The notes under the pieces: model-generated
Database searches by the model: none
Seen by the model: only the letters and a program-made list of their open reading frames with translations
What the model was told of the DNA's origin: nothing
In this document: positions 25,031-34,600 of the stretch, piece after piece
Position numbering within the stretch: position 1 is the first letter of the stretch
Layout: the number at the start of each line of letters is the position of its first letter
Assembly (NCBI RefSeq): GCF_016862195.1
Contig: NZ_BOMM01000036.1
Location: forward strand, 1 to 64,000
Source: Paractinoplanes ferrugineus
GTDB lineage: Bacteria > Actinomycetota > Actinomycetes > Mycobacteriales > Micromonosporaceae
Direction: 5' to 3'
Length of the DNA: 64,000 bases
Program-made: the position numbers and the translations under genes

Positions 25031-26238
25031 ACGAGCACGTCGCGGTGGTCGACCTCGGCTACGGGGACGCCGGCAAGGGAACCGTCGTCGACGCTCTCTG
25101 CGCGTCGGCGCCGGTGCGGGCGGTGCTGCGGTTCAACGGGGGAGGGCAGGCCGCGCACAACGTGGTCCTGCCCTCGGGCCGGCACCACACGTTCGCGCAG
25201 TTCGGGTCGGGCACCCTGCGCGGGGTGCCCACCCATCTGACCCGGTTCATGGTTGTCGATCCGCTGTCGCTGGCCCTCGAGGCGGCCGCTCTCGGCAACC
25301 CGTTCCACCTGCTCACGGTGGATGAGAACGCCCCGCTCGCCACTCCGTGGCATCGGGCGGCCAACCAGCGCCGCGAGGTCGCGCGAGGGGCGGCCCGGCA
25401 CGGTTCGTGCGGCCTGGGCATCGGCGAGACGATGGCGTACGGTCTGTCGCACGCCGACGCCCCGCGCGCGGGGGATGTCCGTTCCCCGGCCCTGCTCCGC
25501 CGCCGCCTCGCGGCGGTCGAGGACTTCTACGGCGCCGACCCGCAGATCTCCCTCGACGAGGTCGTCGACGTCTTCCGCGCTTTCGGGCAAGCGGTGTCGA
25601 TCGTCGGCGGCGCGTACGTCGACCGGCTGCTCGGCGAGGGTCCGTGTGTCTTCGAGGGCGCGCAGGGGGTGCTGCTCGACGAGTGGCGCGGCTGGCACCC
25701 GCACACCACCTGGTCGACGACGACCTTCGACAACGTGGCGGAGCTGTGCCCGTCGTTCGTACGGCTCGGGGTGGTCCGCACCTACACGACGAGGCACGGC
25801 GCCGGCCCGTTCGTGACGGCCGACCCCACCCTGGCGTTGCCGGAACCGCACAACGGGGTGGGTGAGTGGCAGGGCGCGTTCCGGGCCGGCCACTTCGACG
25901 CCGTCGCCCACCGCTACGCCGTCGAGGTCTGCGGCGGCGTGGACGAGCTCGCGGTCACCCACCTCGACGTGCCGGCCCGCGTTCCCGGCCTGCGCGTCTG
26001 CACCTCCTACGACCTCGAGGGCGTCGCGTGGAACCGGATCGTGCCCGGACCCTTCCGCGACCTCGCCTATCAGGAGGGACTGACTACGCTGCTGGCGCGG
26101 GCGCGGCCGGGCGCCACCCACCGGCCCGACGACTGGACCGGTGAGATCGGCTCGCTGCTCGGCGCCCCGGTCACCCTCGAGTCGTGGGGCCCGACCGCGG
26201 ACGACAAGAGGCACGTCGCGGCGAAAGGCTCAGCATGA
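25027..26238 (+). CDS. adenylosuccinate-synthetase-like enzyme (divergent)
   Basis: 403 aa, GTG start in a GTGA overlap. The PurA fold is clear: P-loop GYGDAGKGT (11-19; catalytic Asp kept), GGGQAAHN (catalytic His kept), FEGAQGVLLDEWRG, YTTRHGAGPF and AVTHLDVP. PurA joins IMP and aspartate using GTP. Here the substrate-recognition loop TGRRRR is replaced by WQGAFR, GHNAGHT by GQAAHN, and GTTGRGIGPAY by GSCGLGIGETMAY. Those changes remove arginines and threonines that hold IMP and GTP, so it is probably not the housekeeping purine enzyme; another nucleotide or amine may be the substrate (inference). Confidence 0.75.
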   Translation: MNEHVAVVDLGYGDAGKGTVVDALCASAPVRAVLRFNGGGQAAHNVVLPSGRHHTFAQFGSGTLRGVPTHLTRFMVVDPLSLALEAAALGNPFHLLTVDENAPLATPWHRAANQRREVARGAARHGSCGLGIGETMAYGLSHADAPRAGDVRSPALLRRRLAAVEDFYGADPQISLDEVVDVFRAFGQAVSIVGGAYVDRLLGEGPCVFEGAQGVLLDEWRGWHPHTTWSTTTFDNVAELCPSFVRLGVVRTYTTRHGAGPFVTADPTLALPEPHNGVGEWQGAFRAGHFDAVAHRYAVEVCGGVDELAVTHLDVPARVPGLRVCTSYDLEGVAWNRIVPGPFRDLAYQEGLTTLLARARPGATHRPDDWTGEIGSLLGAPVTLESWGPTADDKRHVAAKGSA

Positions 26239-27146
26239 TCGAAGTGACCGCCGGCCTGATCCGGGATCTCCTCCGGGCGCAACGTCCCGACCTCGCCGAG
26301 CACCCGGTGCGGCTGGGCGCCCGGGGCTGGGCGGCCCAGCTCTGGCGCCTCGGCGACGATCTCGCCGTCCGGCTCCCGTGGGCCACCGCCGACGCCGGCA
26401 CGCTGCTGCGTAACGAATACACCTGGGTGCCGGCGCTGGCCCCGGGCCTGCCCCTGCCGGTCCCGGTCCCGCAGTTCCTCGGCGAACCGTCCGACCTCTT
26501 CCCGCACCCGTGGCTGATCACCACCTGGCTGCCCGGCACCCCCGCCGATCAGGCCCCGATCACCCGGAACTCAGCCCACTCCCTGGCCGCGTTCCTGACC
26601 GCTCTGCACCAGCCCGCCCCCGGCGACGCTCCGACCGGCCAGGACCGCGGCGGTCCGCTGGCCGAGCGGGCCGAGGGTTTCGCCCGAGGTCTGGCCGCGG
26701 TGACGGAACTGGGACTGATCGACGACCCGGAGGCGGTGGACGCCGTCTGGCAGGACGCCCTGGAAGCCCCGGCGTGGACCGGCCCACCCCTGTGGCTGCA
26801 CGCCGACCTGCACGCGGCCAACGTCCTGACCACCGAGGGCGCCTTGAGCGGCATCATCGACTTCGGCGACATGTGCGCCGGCGACCCCGCCTACGACCTC
26901 TCCGCCGCCTGGCTCCTGCTCCCCGACGCCGACGACTTGCTCACCGCCTACCGCCCACCCGCCACCGCGGCGCCGGGCCCGGGGCCTGACGGCGCCACGG
27001 TTCGGCGGGCTCGGGGGTGGGCCATGGCTCGGGTGCTCAGCGGGTTGCTCATCGGCGATGCCGGCGTGCACGGCCGGCCCGGCGGTAAGGCCGGTTGGGG
27101 GCCGCCCGCCCGAGCCGCCCTGGGCCGGCTCCTCGGCCACCGCTAG
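26235..27146 (+). CDS. aminoglycoside-phosphotransferase-like kinase
   Basis: 303 aa, ATG overlapping the PurA-like stop (ATGA). Brenner motif HADLHAAN (189-196) and IIDFGD (about 208-213) are intact, so phosphotransfer is expected. Relatives phosphorylate antibiotics, homoserine, choline or other small molecules; as the last gene of this operon it more likely acts on a metabolite tied to the PurA-like enzyme than on an antibiotic (inference). C-terminus is Gly/Pro/Arg rich. Confidence 0.8.
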   Translation: MIEVTAGLIRDLLRAQRPDLAEHPVRLGARGWAAQLWRLGDDLAVRLPWATADAGTLLRNEYTWVPALAPGLPLPVPVPQFLGEPSDLFPHPWLITTWLPGTPADQAPITRNSAHSLAAFLTALHQPAPGDAPTGQDRGGPLAERAEGFARGLAAVTELGLIDDPEAVDAVWQDALEAPAWTGPPLWLHADLHAANVLTTEGALSGIIDFGDMCAGDPAYDLSAAWLLLPDADDLLTAYRPPATAAPGPGPDGATVRRARGWAMARVLSGLLIGDAGVHGRPGGKAGWGPPARAALGRLLGHR

Positions 27147-27286
27147 CCGCCAGTCCGACCTTTCCCCCATCACCTACATTTCGTAAAAGTCATGATGAGC
27201 GGGGTTAGGCTTTTTCCGGAGCCGGCCGTCCACCCCCGCAGCGGGTCTCCTCCCACCTCGTCACATTCGTCGTAGGAGAACTCCGC

Positions 27287-29701
27287 ATGCCCTCGTTCCG
27301 ACTGCTGGCGGCCGGCGTGGCCGGTGCCGCCGCCGTCCTCGTCGCACCGGCGGCCGCCCTCGCCGCGCCCGTCCTCGGGCCGGTGGTCGTGCCGGTCGGC
27401 GGCACCGCCACCATCACCGACCCGGCCGCCAACTATCCGAGCACGGTCGCGGTGCAGCTGAACACCGTCGCCTGCCCCGCGAAGATCGCCCTGGCCACGA
27501 ACACCGGCCCGTGGATCCCCGCGGTCACCGCCAGGACCAGCACCTCGGTCAGCTTCACGGTGCCGACCGGGCCGGTCACCGGCACGAACGGGGCGGTCAA
27601 GGCGTACAACGCCTGCGTCTACGACACGGCGGCGGGCAACAGCGCCCTGCAGGGCAGCACCACGCTGTACGTGGGTGCGCCGCTCGCGGTCAGCCAGGCG
27701 AGCGGGCCGGCCGGGGGCGGCAACCAGCTCACCGTCACGGCCAGACCCGAGACGCCGGTGTTCACCACCCCGGCAAGCGTGACGGCCACCTTCACGACCG
27801 GCTCGTGCGGGGCGACGTTCGGCACCGCCAACCCGGCCAACCTGGTCGCCACCAACGTCACCAAGCAGTCCGCCACCGCGGTCGGCCTCACCGTGCCACC
27901 GGGGGTGGTCGCGACCGGCGGGGGCGCGCCGACGGCGTACACCATCTGCCTCTACGACGGTTCCGCCGCGACCGCGGCACTGCTCAGCGCGGCGCCGTAC
28001 GGCGCCAACGTGGCGACCGTGAACCCGCCCGCCGGGTCGTACCTGGCCAACAACGCCGTCTCGGTGTCGTCGTCGATGCCGTTCCTGACCGGCGTCCCCG
28101 CGCCCGGCGTGCTGCTCGTCACCGGCGCCGCCTGCCCGCCCGCCTACAGCACGACGGCGACCGGCCCGGCGCCGGTCGCGCTCACCGGAACCGCGGTCCG
28201 CCGGATCACCTCCGGCCGGCTGCTGCTCAACGTGCCGCCGCTGACGCTGACCGGCAACCAGCCGACCCCCTACCAGGTGTGCGTCTATGCGAACAACGCC
28301 GGCGGGGCCCTGGTCGCGTCGGCCACCTACACGGCGGCGCTGACCGCGACCCCCACCGCCGTGACGCCGTCGGCCGGGCCGATGTCCGGGGGCAACACCG
28401 TCACCGTCCTCGGCACCGACTTCCCGACCGAACCCGGCCGGATCACCGCCACGCTGGGCGGGGTGGCGCTGACCAACATCCAGCTGATAAACGACCGGGC
28501 GTTCACCGCGCTCGCCCCGGCACACCCGGCCGAGGACGACGTCACGCTCATCGTGACCACGCCGATGGGCACGCGCACGCTGGTCGGCGCGTACTCGTAC
28601 CTCAATATGATCAAGGCCGCGCCGAACACCGCGCCCAGCAGTGCCGGCAACGTGGACGTGGTCCTGCAGGGCAGCAAGTTCCTGTCGATCCCGTTCGGTG
28701 CCGCCGGCACCGCGGCCCGGATCTTCCTCGTCGACGGTGTCTACAACGGCGCCGACGCCGGGGACGGCAGCCGGGCCAACGGTCCGGTCGCCGAATGCGG
28801 TGACGTGCTGCCGATCACCGACGAGGAACTCGTCTGCACCCTCCAGCTGGGCCGCCGGTTCAACGCGGCCGGCACCGGCTACTTCGACCCGGCGACCTAC
28901 GCGAACAACGTGGACGACGCCAACGTCATCGCCGGAAGCCGCCTGGTCACCTCGGGGGCGGGCCGGTTCAACCGCAACGACACCGGATTGCCGGTCACCT
29001 CGCCGAACCAGCAGCTGAGCCCGGGCCTCACGATCAGCGCCGTGCTCAGCCCCACCCGGGCCCTGCTCTCCAAACCGGCCACCGTCGGCGGCTACCTGCC
29101 CCTGGCCATCGGTGGGCCGCTGCGCGGGTTCGGCAACGCGCTGATCACCACCGCCGGAAGCGCGACGGTGAGCCTCATGCCGGGCTGGACCTTCACCAAG
29201 GCCGACGTCGGTCGCGTCTTCGGCAACACGACCGGGATCGCGAACGGCACCTCGATCCTGTCGATCGGCCCCGGCGGCACCACCGCCACCCTGTCGGCGC
29301 CGGCCACCGCCGGCACCACGTTCACGCTCACCGGCGTCACCGCGACCGACGGCTCCACCGTGATCACCAGCGCCGCGCTGACCGGCAACGAGGCGCCCGC
29401 CATGATCGGCACCAACTCGCTCGGCATCCCGGTGGGCAGCTCGATCATGTCGGTCAACCCGGCCGGCGGCGGCGCCGTGGGCAGCGCCACGATCTCCATG
29501 CCGGCGGTCGGCGGCGGAACGGGCAGCCTCACTCTCAGCCGGCAGAGCAACGCCATGCTCTTCGGCGCCACACCGGTGCCGAACGGCTCCTACCACCTGA
29601 CCGTCGTGAGCAACGGCGCGCCGGACGCCGCTCTCACCGATCCCGACTACTTCCAGACCGACGTGACGAGCAGTTCCACGTTCACGGTCGCGCCGTTCTG
29701 A
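27287..29701 (+). CDS. large secreted TIG/Ig-like repeat protein B
   Basis: 804 aa, ATG with AGGAG upstream; signal peptide about 1-26 (LLAAGVAGAAAVLVA, then ALA). Same plan as protein A (19338-21590): three Cys-containing repeats with YNACVYD / YTICLYDG / YQVCVYAN, a TIG domain starting VTPSAGPMSGGNTVTVLG (about 362-445), the shared segment AECGDVLPITDEELVCTL, Ser/Thr/Gly modules with PSPN/IPVG-like turns, and a matching end STFTVAPF. Transcribed in the opposite direction from A, about 6 kb away. Probably exported and surface-associated; function unknown. Confidence 0.75.
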   Translation: MPSFRLLAAGVAGAAAVLVAPAAALAAPVLGPVVVPVGGTATITDPAANYPSTVAVQLNTVACPAKIALATNTGPWIPAVTARTSTSVSFTVPTGPVTGTNGAVKAYNACVYDTAAGNSALQGSTTLYVGAPLAVSQASGPAGGGNQLTVTARPETPVFTTPASVTATFTTGSCGATFGTANPANLVATNVTKQSATAVGLTVPPGVVATGGGAPTAYTICLYDGSAATAALLSAAPYGANVATVNPPAGSYLANNAVSVSSSMPFLTGVPAPGVLLVTGAACPPAYSTTATGPAPVALTGTAVRRITSGRLLLNVPPLTLTGNQPTPYQVCVYANNAGGALVASATYTAALTATPTAVTPSAGPMSGGNTVTVLGTDFPTEPGRITATLGGVALTNIQLINDRAFTALAPAHPAEDDVTLIVTTPMGTRTLVGAYSYLNMIKAAPNTAPSSAGNVDVVLQGSKFLSIPFGAAGTAARIFLVDGVYNGADAGDGSRANGPVAECGDVLPITDEELVCTLQLGRRFNAAGTGYFDPATYANNVDDANVIAGSRLVTSGAGRFNRNDTGLPVTSPNQQLSPGLTISAVLSPTRALLSKPATVGGYLPLAIGGPLRGFGNALITTAGSATVSLMPGWTFTKADVGRVFGNTTGIANGTSILSIGPGGTTATLSAPATAGTTFTLTGVTATDGSTVITSAALTGNEAPAMIGTNSLGIPVGSSIMSVNPAGGGAVGSATISMPAVGGGTGSLTLSRQSNAMLFGATPVPNGSYHLTVVSNGAPDAALTDPDYFQTDVTSSSTFTVAPF

Positions 29702-29710
29702 CGCGACCGC

Positions 29711-31173
29711 TCACTCCGGCCGGTTACCGGCGTCGCCACCCACCCGGTAGGGCGTGGTGACGCCGGTGTAGGCCAGGTGGGCGAGCAGGCCGTCGGCCGC
29801 GTGCTCCAGGTTGTGACAGTGGTCGACCCAGATGCCGGGGTTGTCGGCGACGAACGCGATCTCGTAGGTCTCGTCGTCGCCGACATCCAGCGAGTCGAAC
29901 CACCACGGACTGCCGGTGGCCTTGACGCCGTTGCGGCTCAGCACCACGGCGTGGTGGCCGTGCAGGTGCATCGGGTGCACCTCGCCGCTGGTGTTCGCGA
30001 TGGTCGTCCGGACGATGTCCCCGGTCGACACCATGAACATCGGCACGTCGGGGAAGAGGTGGCCGTTGATCGACCACCACAGGCCGGGCTTGCGTCCATG
30101 AAGCCCGCGCGGCGCCCGATCCGGTAGTCGAAGTTGCGATCGGCCTTGGCCGGATCGAACCCGAGGCCGGTGGCCACCCCGTAGCTGAGCAGGTCGACCG
30201 TCTGCGCCGGCCCGCCCGCCGGGCCGGCATCACCCTGGCCGCCGGCACCGCTGCCGCTCCCACTGCCGTCGGCGGTGGCGAGGGCCGCACCCGCGCCCAC
30301 ATCGAGCCGCACCCGGCCGTCGGCGGGTACGACGAGGTCGACGTCGATCCGCCCGCCGGCGGCCACCACGACCGACCTGTCCGTGACCTCCGGGGGCTGC
30401 TCGACGGCCCGGCCGTCGATCGCGCTGACCCGGTAGCTCGCGCCGGTCACCCAGGCACGAAGCGGCCCCGCATCGGTGTTGAGCACGCGGAGTCGGACTG
30501 TCCGGCCGGGTTCGGCGCGCTCCAGCCGCACCACGCCGGGCCGTCCGTTGACGGTGCGGCGCCCGTCATAGGTGTGCACCGTGACCACCTGATCGACGTC
30601 CGGCGGCCGAGCCGCCGGGTCGGTGATCACGAGCGCGCCGAGCAGGCCCTTCCTCACCTGCTCGTGGCCGACCTGGTGCGAGTGGTACCAGTAGGTGCCC
30701 GCGTCCTGGGCGGTGAACCGGTAGACGTGGCTGCGCCCCGGCCCGACCGCGTCCTGGGTGACCCCGGCGACGCCGTCCTCCGCGTTGGGCACGTCGAGGC
30801 CGTGCCAGTGCAGCGTGACGCCGTCACCGACGTTGTCGTTGACCAGTGTCACCTGCACCAGTTGGCCCTTGGCCGCGCGAATCTCCGGCCCCGGCGAGCT
30901 CCCGTTGACCGTGTACCGGCCGTTCTCGACGCGCACGGTCAGCGTGACACTCACTTCGGGGTTGCCCGCACTCGGCCCGGTCAGGGTCGCCACGTCGAGG
31001 CCCCCGGGGCCGTGCGAATGGCCGCCGGACGGCCCGCCACCGAAGTCGGCATAACCCATCGTGGCCATGTCGTAGGTGTCCGGAACCAGGCTCTGCTGCC
31101 AGAAATAGCCGAGCGGACCCAGGACCGCCGGTGCCGCCCCCACGGCGATGCCGGCCTTGACGGAGTCGCGCAT
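29711..31173 (-). pseudogene. multicopper oxidase with a -1 frameshift
   Basis: The first frame (31173-29938) holds a cupredoxin pair with copper motifs HWHG (122-125) and YHSHQ (163-167). Near 30093 it loses frame at GFMDASPACGG. The missing part continues at once in another frame: FMVSTGDIVRTT, HPMHLHGHHAVV and WVDHCHNLEH, which complete the T1 and trinuclear copper sites. Inserting one base at about 30093 would restore GFMDGKPGLWWSINGHLFPD. So this is a recent frameshift or a sequencing error. The intact enzyme would oxidise metals or phenols outside the membrane. It follows the DUF6220 gene by 4 bp. Confidence 0.85.
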
Positions 31174-31177
31174 CCGC

Positions 31178-31600
31178 TTACGCGGCGACCGGCTGCGCCG
31201 CCGAGCCGGCGAGCCGGGCCTTGCGCATGGCGATCGAGGCGACCGCGGCGAGGGCGAACGCGTTTATCGCGTGCAGCACACCGACGAACGGGAGCGCCTT
31301 GCCCGCGTACGCGAGAAGGATTTGAAGCACCAGGACGCCGAACGTGATCGCCGCCCACTTGACGCCGCCCGGAATGCGGGCGAAGAACGCCACGATCAGG
31401 AAGGCCAGGGCGACCAGCGGGATCACCATCTCGCCGAGCACCTGGTGCAAGGCGAGGCCGCCGTTCTCGGTGTCCTTCGTGTAGAGAACGCCGTCGTCGG
31501 TTCGGTGCACCATATCGAAGAGTGCAAATGCGATGGCGGCCGTCTGGATGACGACTCCAGCGGCAATGATCATGGCAAGGACCCGGTAGACAGCGCGCAC
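31178..31600 (-). CDS. DUF6220-like four-helix membrane protein
   Basis: 140 aa, GTG start. Four hydrophobic segments: about 5-27, 52-72, 82-102 and 106-126 (LHAINAFALAAVASIAM). A HQVLGEMVIPLVALAF helix and PGGVKWAA loop match the DUF6220 pattern as I know it. Operonic with the multicopper oxidase, suggesting a shared membrane redox or metal role (inference). Confidence 0.65.
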   Translation of the reverse strand: MRAVYRVLAMIIAAGVVIQTAAIAFALFDMVHRTDDGVLYTKDTENGGLALHQVLGEMVIPLVALAFLIVAFFARIPGGVKWAAITFGVLVLQILLAYAGKALPFVGVLHAINAFALAAVASIAMRKARLAGSAAQPVAA

Positions 31601-31698
31601 GACTTCCCCCTCAGCAGTGTGTCGCGTGAGCCTGAACGCGCCATATTCTGCCCCGGCGGGGAAGAGTGTCCTCGGTGACCCTCAGGTTACGCACAGCG

Positions 31699-32859
31699 TC
31701 ACAGGTACATTCCGGTCGGCGGCGTCGTGGTCGGAACCGTCACCGGCTGAGCGCCGGTCCGCAACGCGTACAGCTGCGCGAGGGTGGCCCCCTCGGAGCC
31801 GATCCCGCTCGGTGAGCCCAGCCACTCGCTCGCCTCGGCGTAGGGGAGCCGGCCCACTTCGATGCTGGCCAGGCAGCGTCCCGGTCGGACCACCGCGGGG
31901 TGCAGGCTCGCCAGGTCCTCGTTGGTGGTGATCGCGATGAGCGCGTTGCGGCCCTGACCGAGCAACCCGTCGGTGAGGTTGAGCAGCCGCGACAGCGACT
32001 GGCCGGCGCTCGCCTTGGCCTCCCCGCTGATCAGCTCGTCGCAATCCTCGAGCATGAGCAGGCGCCAGCGCGGCTCGTCCTCGTCGCCACTGCCCAGCGC
32101 CACACTCATCAGGTAGGCCGGGTCGTTGAACAGCCGCTCCGGGTCCAGCACACAGTCGACCTGGCACCACGTGCGCCACTGCTGGGCGAGGGCCCGCAAC
32201 GCCGTCGTCTTGCCGGTGCCCGGCTCGCCGTACAGCAGCAGGAGCCGCCCGTTGACCACCGAGCCGTCGAGCGTCATCAGCTTGTCGAGGGTCTGCGCCA
32301 CCGGCGACGCGTAGTTGCCCCGGATCTTGTCCCAGGGCGCGGCGTCGATCTCCCGCTGCACGCGGCGCGGTCCGTGCGGACCGAAATGCCAGAATCCGAT
32401 GGGTACGGAATCGGTGGTCGGTTCCGGTTCCTCGACCGCGTTGTCCTTCACCGTGTCGAGCACCGACTCGGCCAGTTCGGACGTCACCGCGGTGACCGTG
32501 ATGCGGGCGCGCCGGCTCTGCCTCCAGCGCGTGACGTGCAGCGTCCAGCCGTCGCCGACGGAGAGCCGGCTCTGCCCGTCGTCCTCCACCGCGTCACGCA
32601 CGATCTGCGCGTCGTCGCTGGACAGCGGGGCGTCGGCGCGCACGTTCTCCAAGTACGTGCTGCGGCCGAACGGCTCCCGCCCGGTCGCGAAGGCGTCGAG
32701 CGCAAGCAGGTCGACCACGTCCACCAGCCGGTCGGCGTCATCGACGGAACCGGACAGCGGCAGGGCGCCGTGGGCCGGCGAGGTCACCGACTCCACAGCC
32801 CGCCCGGCATGCCGGTCGACAGCCTGATGGGGAGTACGCATCCTGCGATGATCGTCCAT
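31699..32859 (-). CDS. DUF5925-type AAA ATPase
   Basis: 386 aa from the ATG at 32859 (an ATG at 32841 is an alternative). The N-terminal 190 aa is the actinobacterial DUF5925 region; the C-terminal AAA domain has Walker A YGEPGTGKTT (about 209-218), Walker B LLMLEDCDEL (about 266-275), sensor-1 AITTNED and an arginine-finger-like RPGR. It resembles FtsH/proteasomal-type AAA modules without a protease. Client unknown. Confidence 0.75.
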   Translation of the reverse strand: MDDHRRMRTPHQAVDRHAGRAVESVTSPAHGALPLSGSVDDADRLVDVVDLLALDAFATGREPFGRSTYLENVRADAPLSSDDAQIVRDAVEDDGQSRLSVGDGWTLHVTRWRQSRRARITVTAVTSELAESVLDTVKDNAVEEPEPTTDSVPIGFWHFGPHGPRRVQREIDAAPWDKIRGNYASPVAQTLDKLMTLDGSVVNGRLLLLYGEPGTGKTTALRALAQQWRTWCQVDCVLDPERLFNDPAYLMSVALGSGDEDEPRWRLLMLEDCDELISGEAKASAGQSLSRLLNLTDGLLGQGRNALIAITTNEDLASLHPAVVRPGRCLASIEVGRLPYAEASEWLGSPSGIGSEGATLAQLYALRTGAQPVTVPTTTPPTGMYL

Positions 32860-32899
32860 CGATGGCCCGGTGGCATCCGGTTTTCCCGAGGTTCCCCCT

Positions 32900-32987
32900 C
32901 GGCTCGTCCCAGCCCGGCCGGCGGCTCAGCCCAGCCGGCCAGGCGGCTCGTCGCAGCCCGGCCGGCGGCTTTTCTCAGCCGGGCCGG
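32900..32987. repeat. 22-bp tandem array at the 3' end of the Ddn-like gene
   Basis: Four 22-bp units of the form cggctcgtcccagcccggccgg (32900-32921, 32922-32943, 32944-32965, 32966-32987). The last unit contains the TGA stop of the reductase gene (32975-32977); in the other units that triplet reads TGG or TGC on the coding strand. Confidence 0.8.
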
Positions 32988-33415
32988 CGGCTCAGGACGA
33001 AGACCGGGATCAGCCGGCTGGTCTTGGTCTGGTAATCGGCGTAGTTGGGGAACGCCTCGACCGACCGCTTCCACCACAGGTCCCGTTCCTCCCCGGAGAC
33101 CTCGCGGGCCAGGTAGTCGTGCTTCTCCACGCCGTCCTGCAGCTCGACGTGCGGTTGCTTGCGCAGGTTGTAGACCCACACCGGGTTCTTCGGCGCCCCG
33201 CCGAGCGAACCGACCACGGCGTACTCACCGTCGTGCTCCACCCGCATCAACGCCGTCTTGCGTAGCTTGCCGGTCTTCGCGCCCACCGAGGTCAGCACGA
33301 TGACCTGCATGCCTTGCAACTCGTTGCCCTCGGTCCCGCCGGACGCCTCGATCTTCTCGGCCTGTTCCCGAGCCCAGTCGGATGTGCTCGGTGCGTACTC
33401 TCCGCTCAATGGCAT
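32975..33415 (-). CDS. deazaflavin (F420)-dependent nitroreductase/quinone reductase
   Basis: 146 aa, full length for the Ddn/DUF385 split-barrel family. Conserved [15 protein letters not shown] and [13 protein letters not shown] segments bind F420. The family uses reduced F420 to reduce quinones or nitro compounds. ATG at 33415. Its C-terminal LSRRPG and stop lie inside the 22-bp array. Confidence 0.85.
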   Translation of the reverse strand: MPLSGEYAPSTSDWAREQAEKIEASGGTEGNELQGMQVIVLTSVGAKTGKLRKTALMRVEHDGEYAVVGSLGGAPKNPVWVYNLRKQPHVELQDGVEKHDYLAREVSGEERDLWWKRSVEAFPNYADYQTKTSRLIPVFVLSRRPG

Positions 33416-33424
33416 TGATCCATT

Positions 33425-34600
33425 TTACGACCCGGTGTTCTGGAGCCGTTCGGCGAAGGCCTTGAGGTCCCGCCGCTCGATCGCCGCCGCCATCAGATCG
33501 GGAAACGCGTCCGGGGTGCACGCGAAGGCCGGCACCCCGAGGGCGGCGAGCGCGGCCGCGTTCTCATGGTCGTACGCCGGTGCCCCCTCGTCGGAGAGCG
33601 CGAGCAGGACGACCACCTGCACCCCCGCCGCGGTCATCTCGGCCACCCGCCGCAGCATCTGCTCGCGCACCCCGCCCTCGTAGAGGTCGCTGATCAGCAC
33701 GAAGACGCTGTCCCGCGGCCGGGTGATGAGCTGCTGGCTGTAGGCGATGGCCCGGTTGATGTCGGTGCCCCCGCCGAGCTGGGTGCCGAACAGCACCTCG
33801 ACCGGATCGCTGAGCTGCTCGGTCAGATCGACGACGGCGGTGTCGAAGACGACGAGCGAGGTGCGCAGCGACCGCATCGACGCGAGCACCGCCGCGAACA
33901 CTCCCGAGAACACCACCGACGCGGCCATCGACCCGGACTGGTCGACGCAGAGCACGACATCACGCTGCACGGCAGTGGTCCGCCGCCCGTACCCGACGAG
34001 CCGCTCCGGAATCACCGTGCGGTGCTCGGGCTGATAGTGCTTCAGGTTGGCCCGGATCGTCCGGTCCCAGTCGATGTCGGCGTGCCGGGGCCGGTTGATC
34101 CGGGCGGCCCGGTTGAGCGCCCCACTGACCGCCGCCAGGGTCTTCTGCGTGATCCGTTTCTCCAGCTCGTCGACCACCTGCCGAACCACCTGCCGGGCCG
34201 CCTCCTTGGTCTTGGCCGGCATCACCCCGTTCAGCGAGAGCAACGTGCCGACCAGATGGACGTCCGGTTCGACGGCCGCCAGCATCTCCGGCTCCAGCAG
34301 CAGCCGGGTGAGGTCGAGCCGCTCGATCGCGTCGGACTGCATCACCTGCACCACAGTCGACGGAAAATACTCCCGGATGTCGCCGAGCCAGCGGGCCACC
34401 TTGGGCGCCGACCCACCGAGCCCCGCCGACCGTTTGCTGCCGGTCCCGGGATCCCCGGCTCGGCCCGCGTCGTAGAGCGCCGCCAGCGCCGCGTCCATCG
34501 CCCCGTCGCGCCCGTCAGCCGACCCGAGCGCTTCCTCCGCCGCCCCACCGAGCACCAGCCGCCACCGCCGTGCCCGCTCCGGCCCACTCTCCGTACTCAT
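33425..34600 (-). CDS. VWA domain protein of the MoxR/DUF5682 operon
   Basis: 391 aa, ATG at 34600 overlapping the DUF5682 stop (ATGA). An N-terminal helical region (about 1-200) precedes a CoxE-like VWA fold with MIDAS motif CVDQSGSM (about 216-223) and later LGGGTDINRA. Last of a four-gene operon read from 41451. MoxR ATPases usually remodel partners together with a VWA protein, so it is the likely MoxR partner. Confidence 0.85.
   Translation of the reverse strand: MSTESGPERARRWRLVLGGAAEEALGSADGRDGAMDAALAALYDAGRAGDPGTGSKRSAGLGGSAPKVARWLGDIREYFPSTVVQVMQSDAIERLDLTRLLLEPEMLAAVEPDVHLVGTLLSLNGVMPAKTKEAARQVVRQVVDELEKRITQKTLAAVSGALNRAARINRPRHADIDWDRTIRANLKHYQPEHRTVIPERLVGYGRRTTAVQRDVVLCVDQSGSMAASVVFSGVFAAVLASMRSLRTSLVVFDTAVVDLTEQLSDPVEVLFGTQLGGGTDINRAIAYSQQLITRPRDSVFVLISDLYEGGVREQMLRRVAEMTAAGVQVVVLLALSDEGAPAYDHENAAALAALGVPAFACTPDAFPDLMAAAIERRDLKAFAERLQNTGS

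Noticed and set aside
25027-26238. PurZ-like enzyme for 2-aminoadenine (Z-genome) synthesis
   Set aside because: No phage genes, no DatZ or MazZ partner nearby, and the recognition loop differs from both PurA and what I know of PurZ; no support beyond family similarity.
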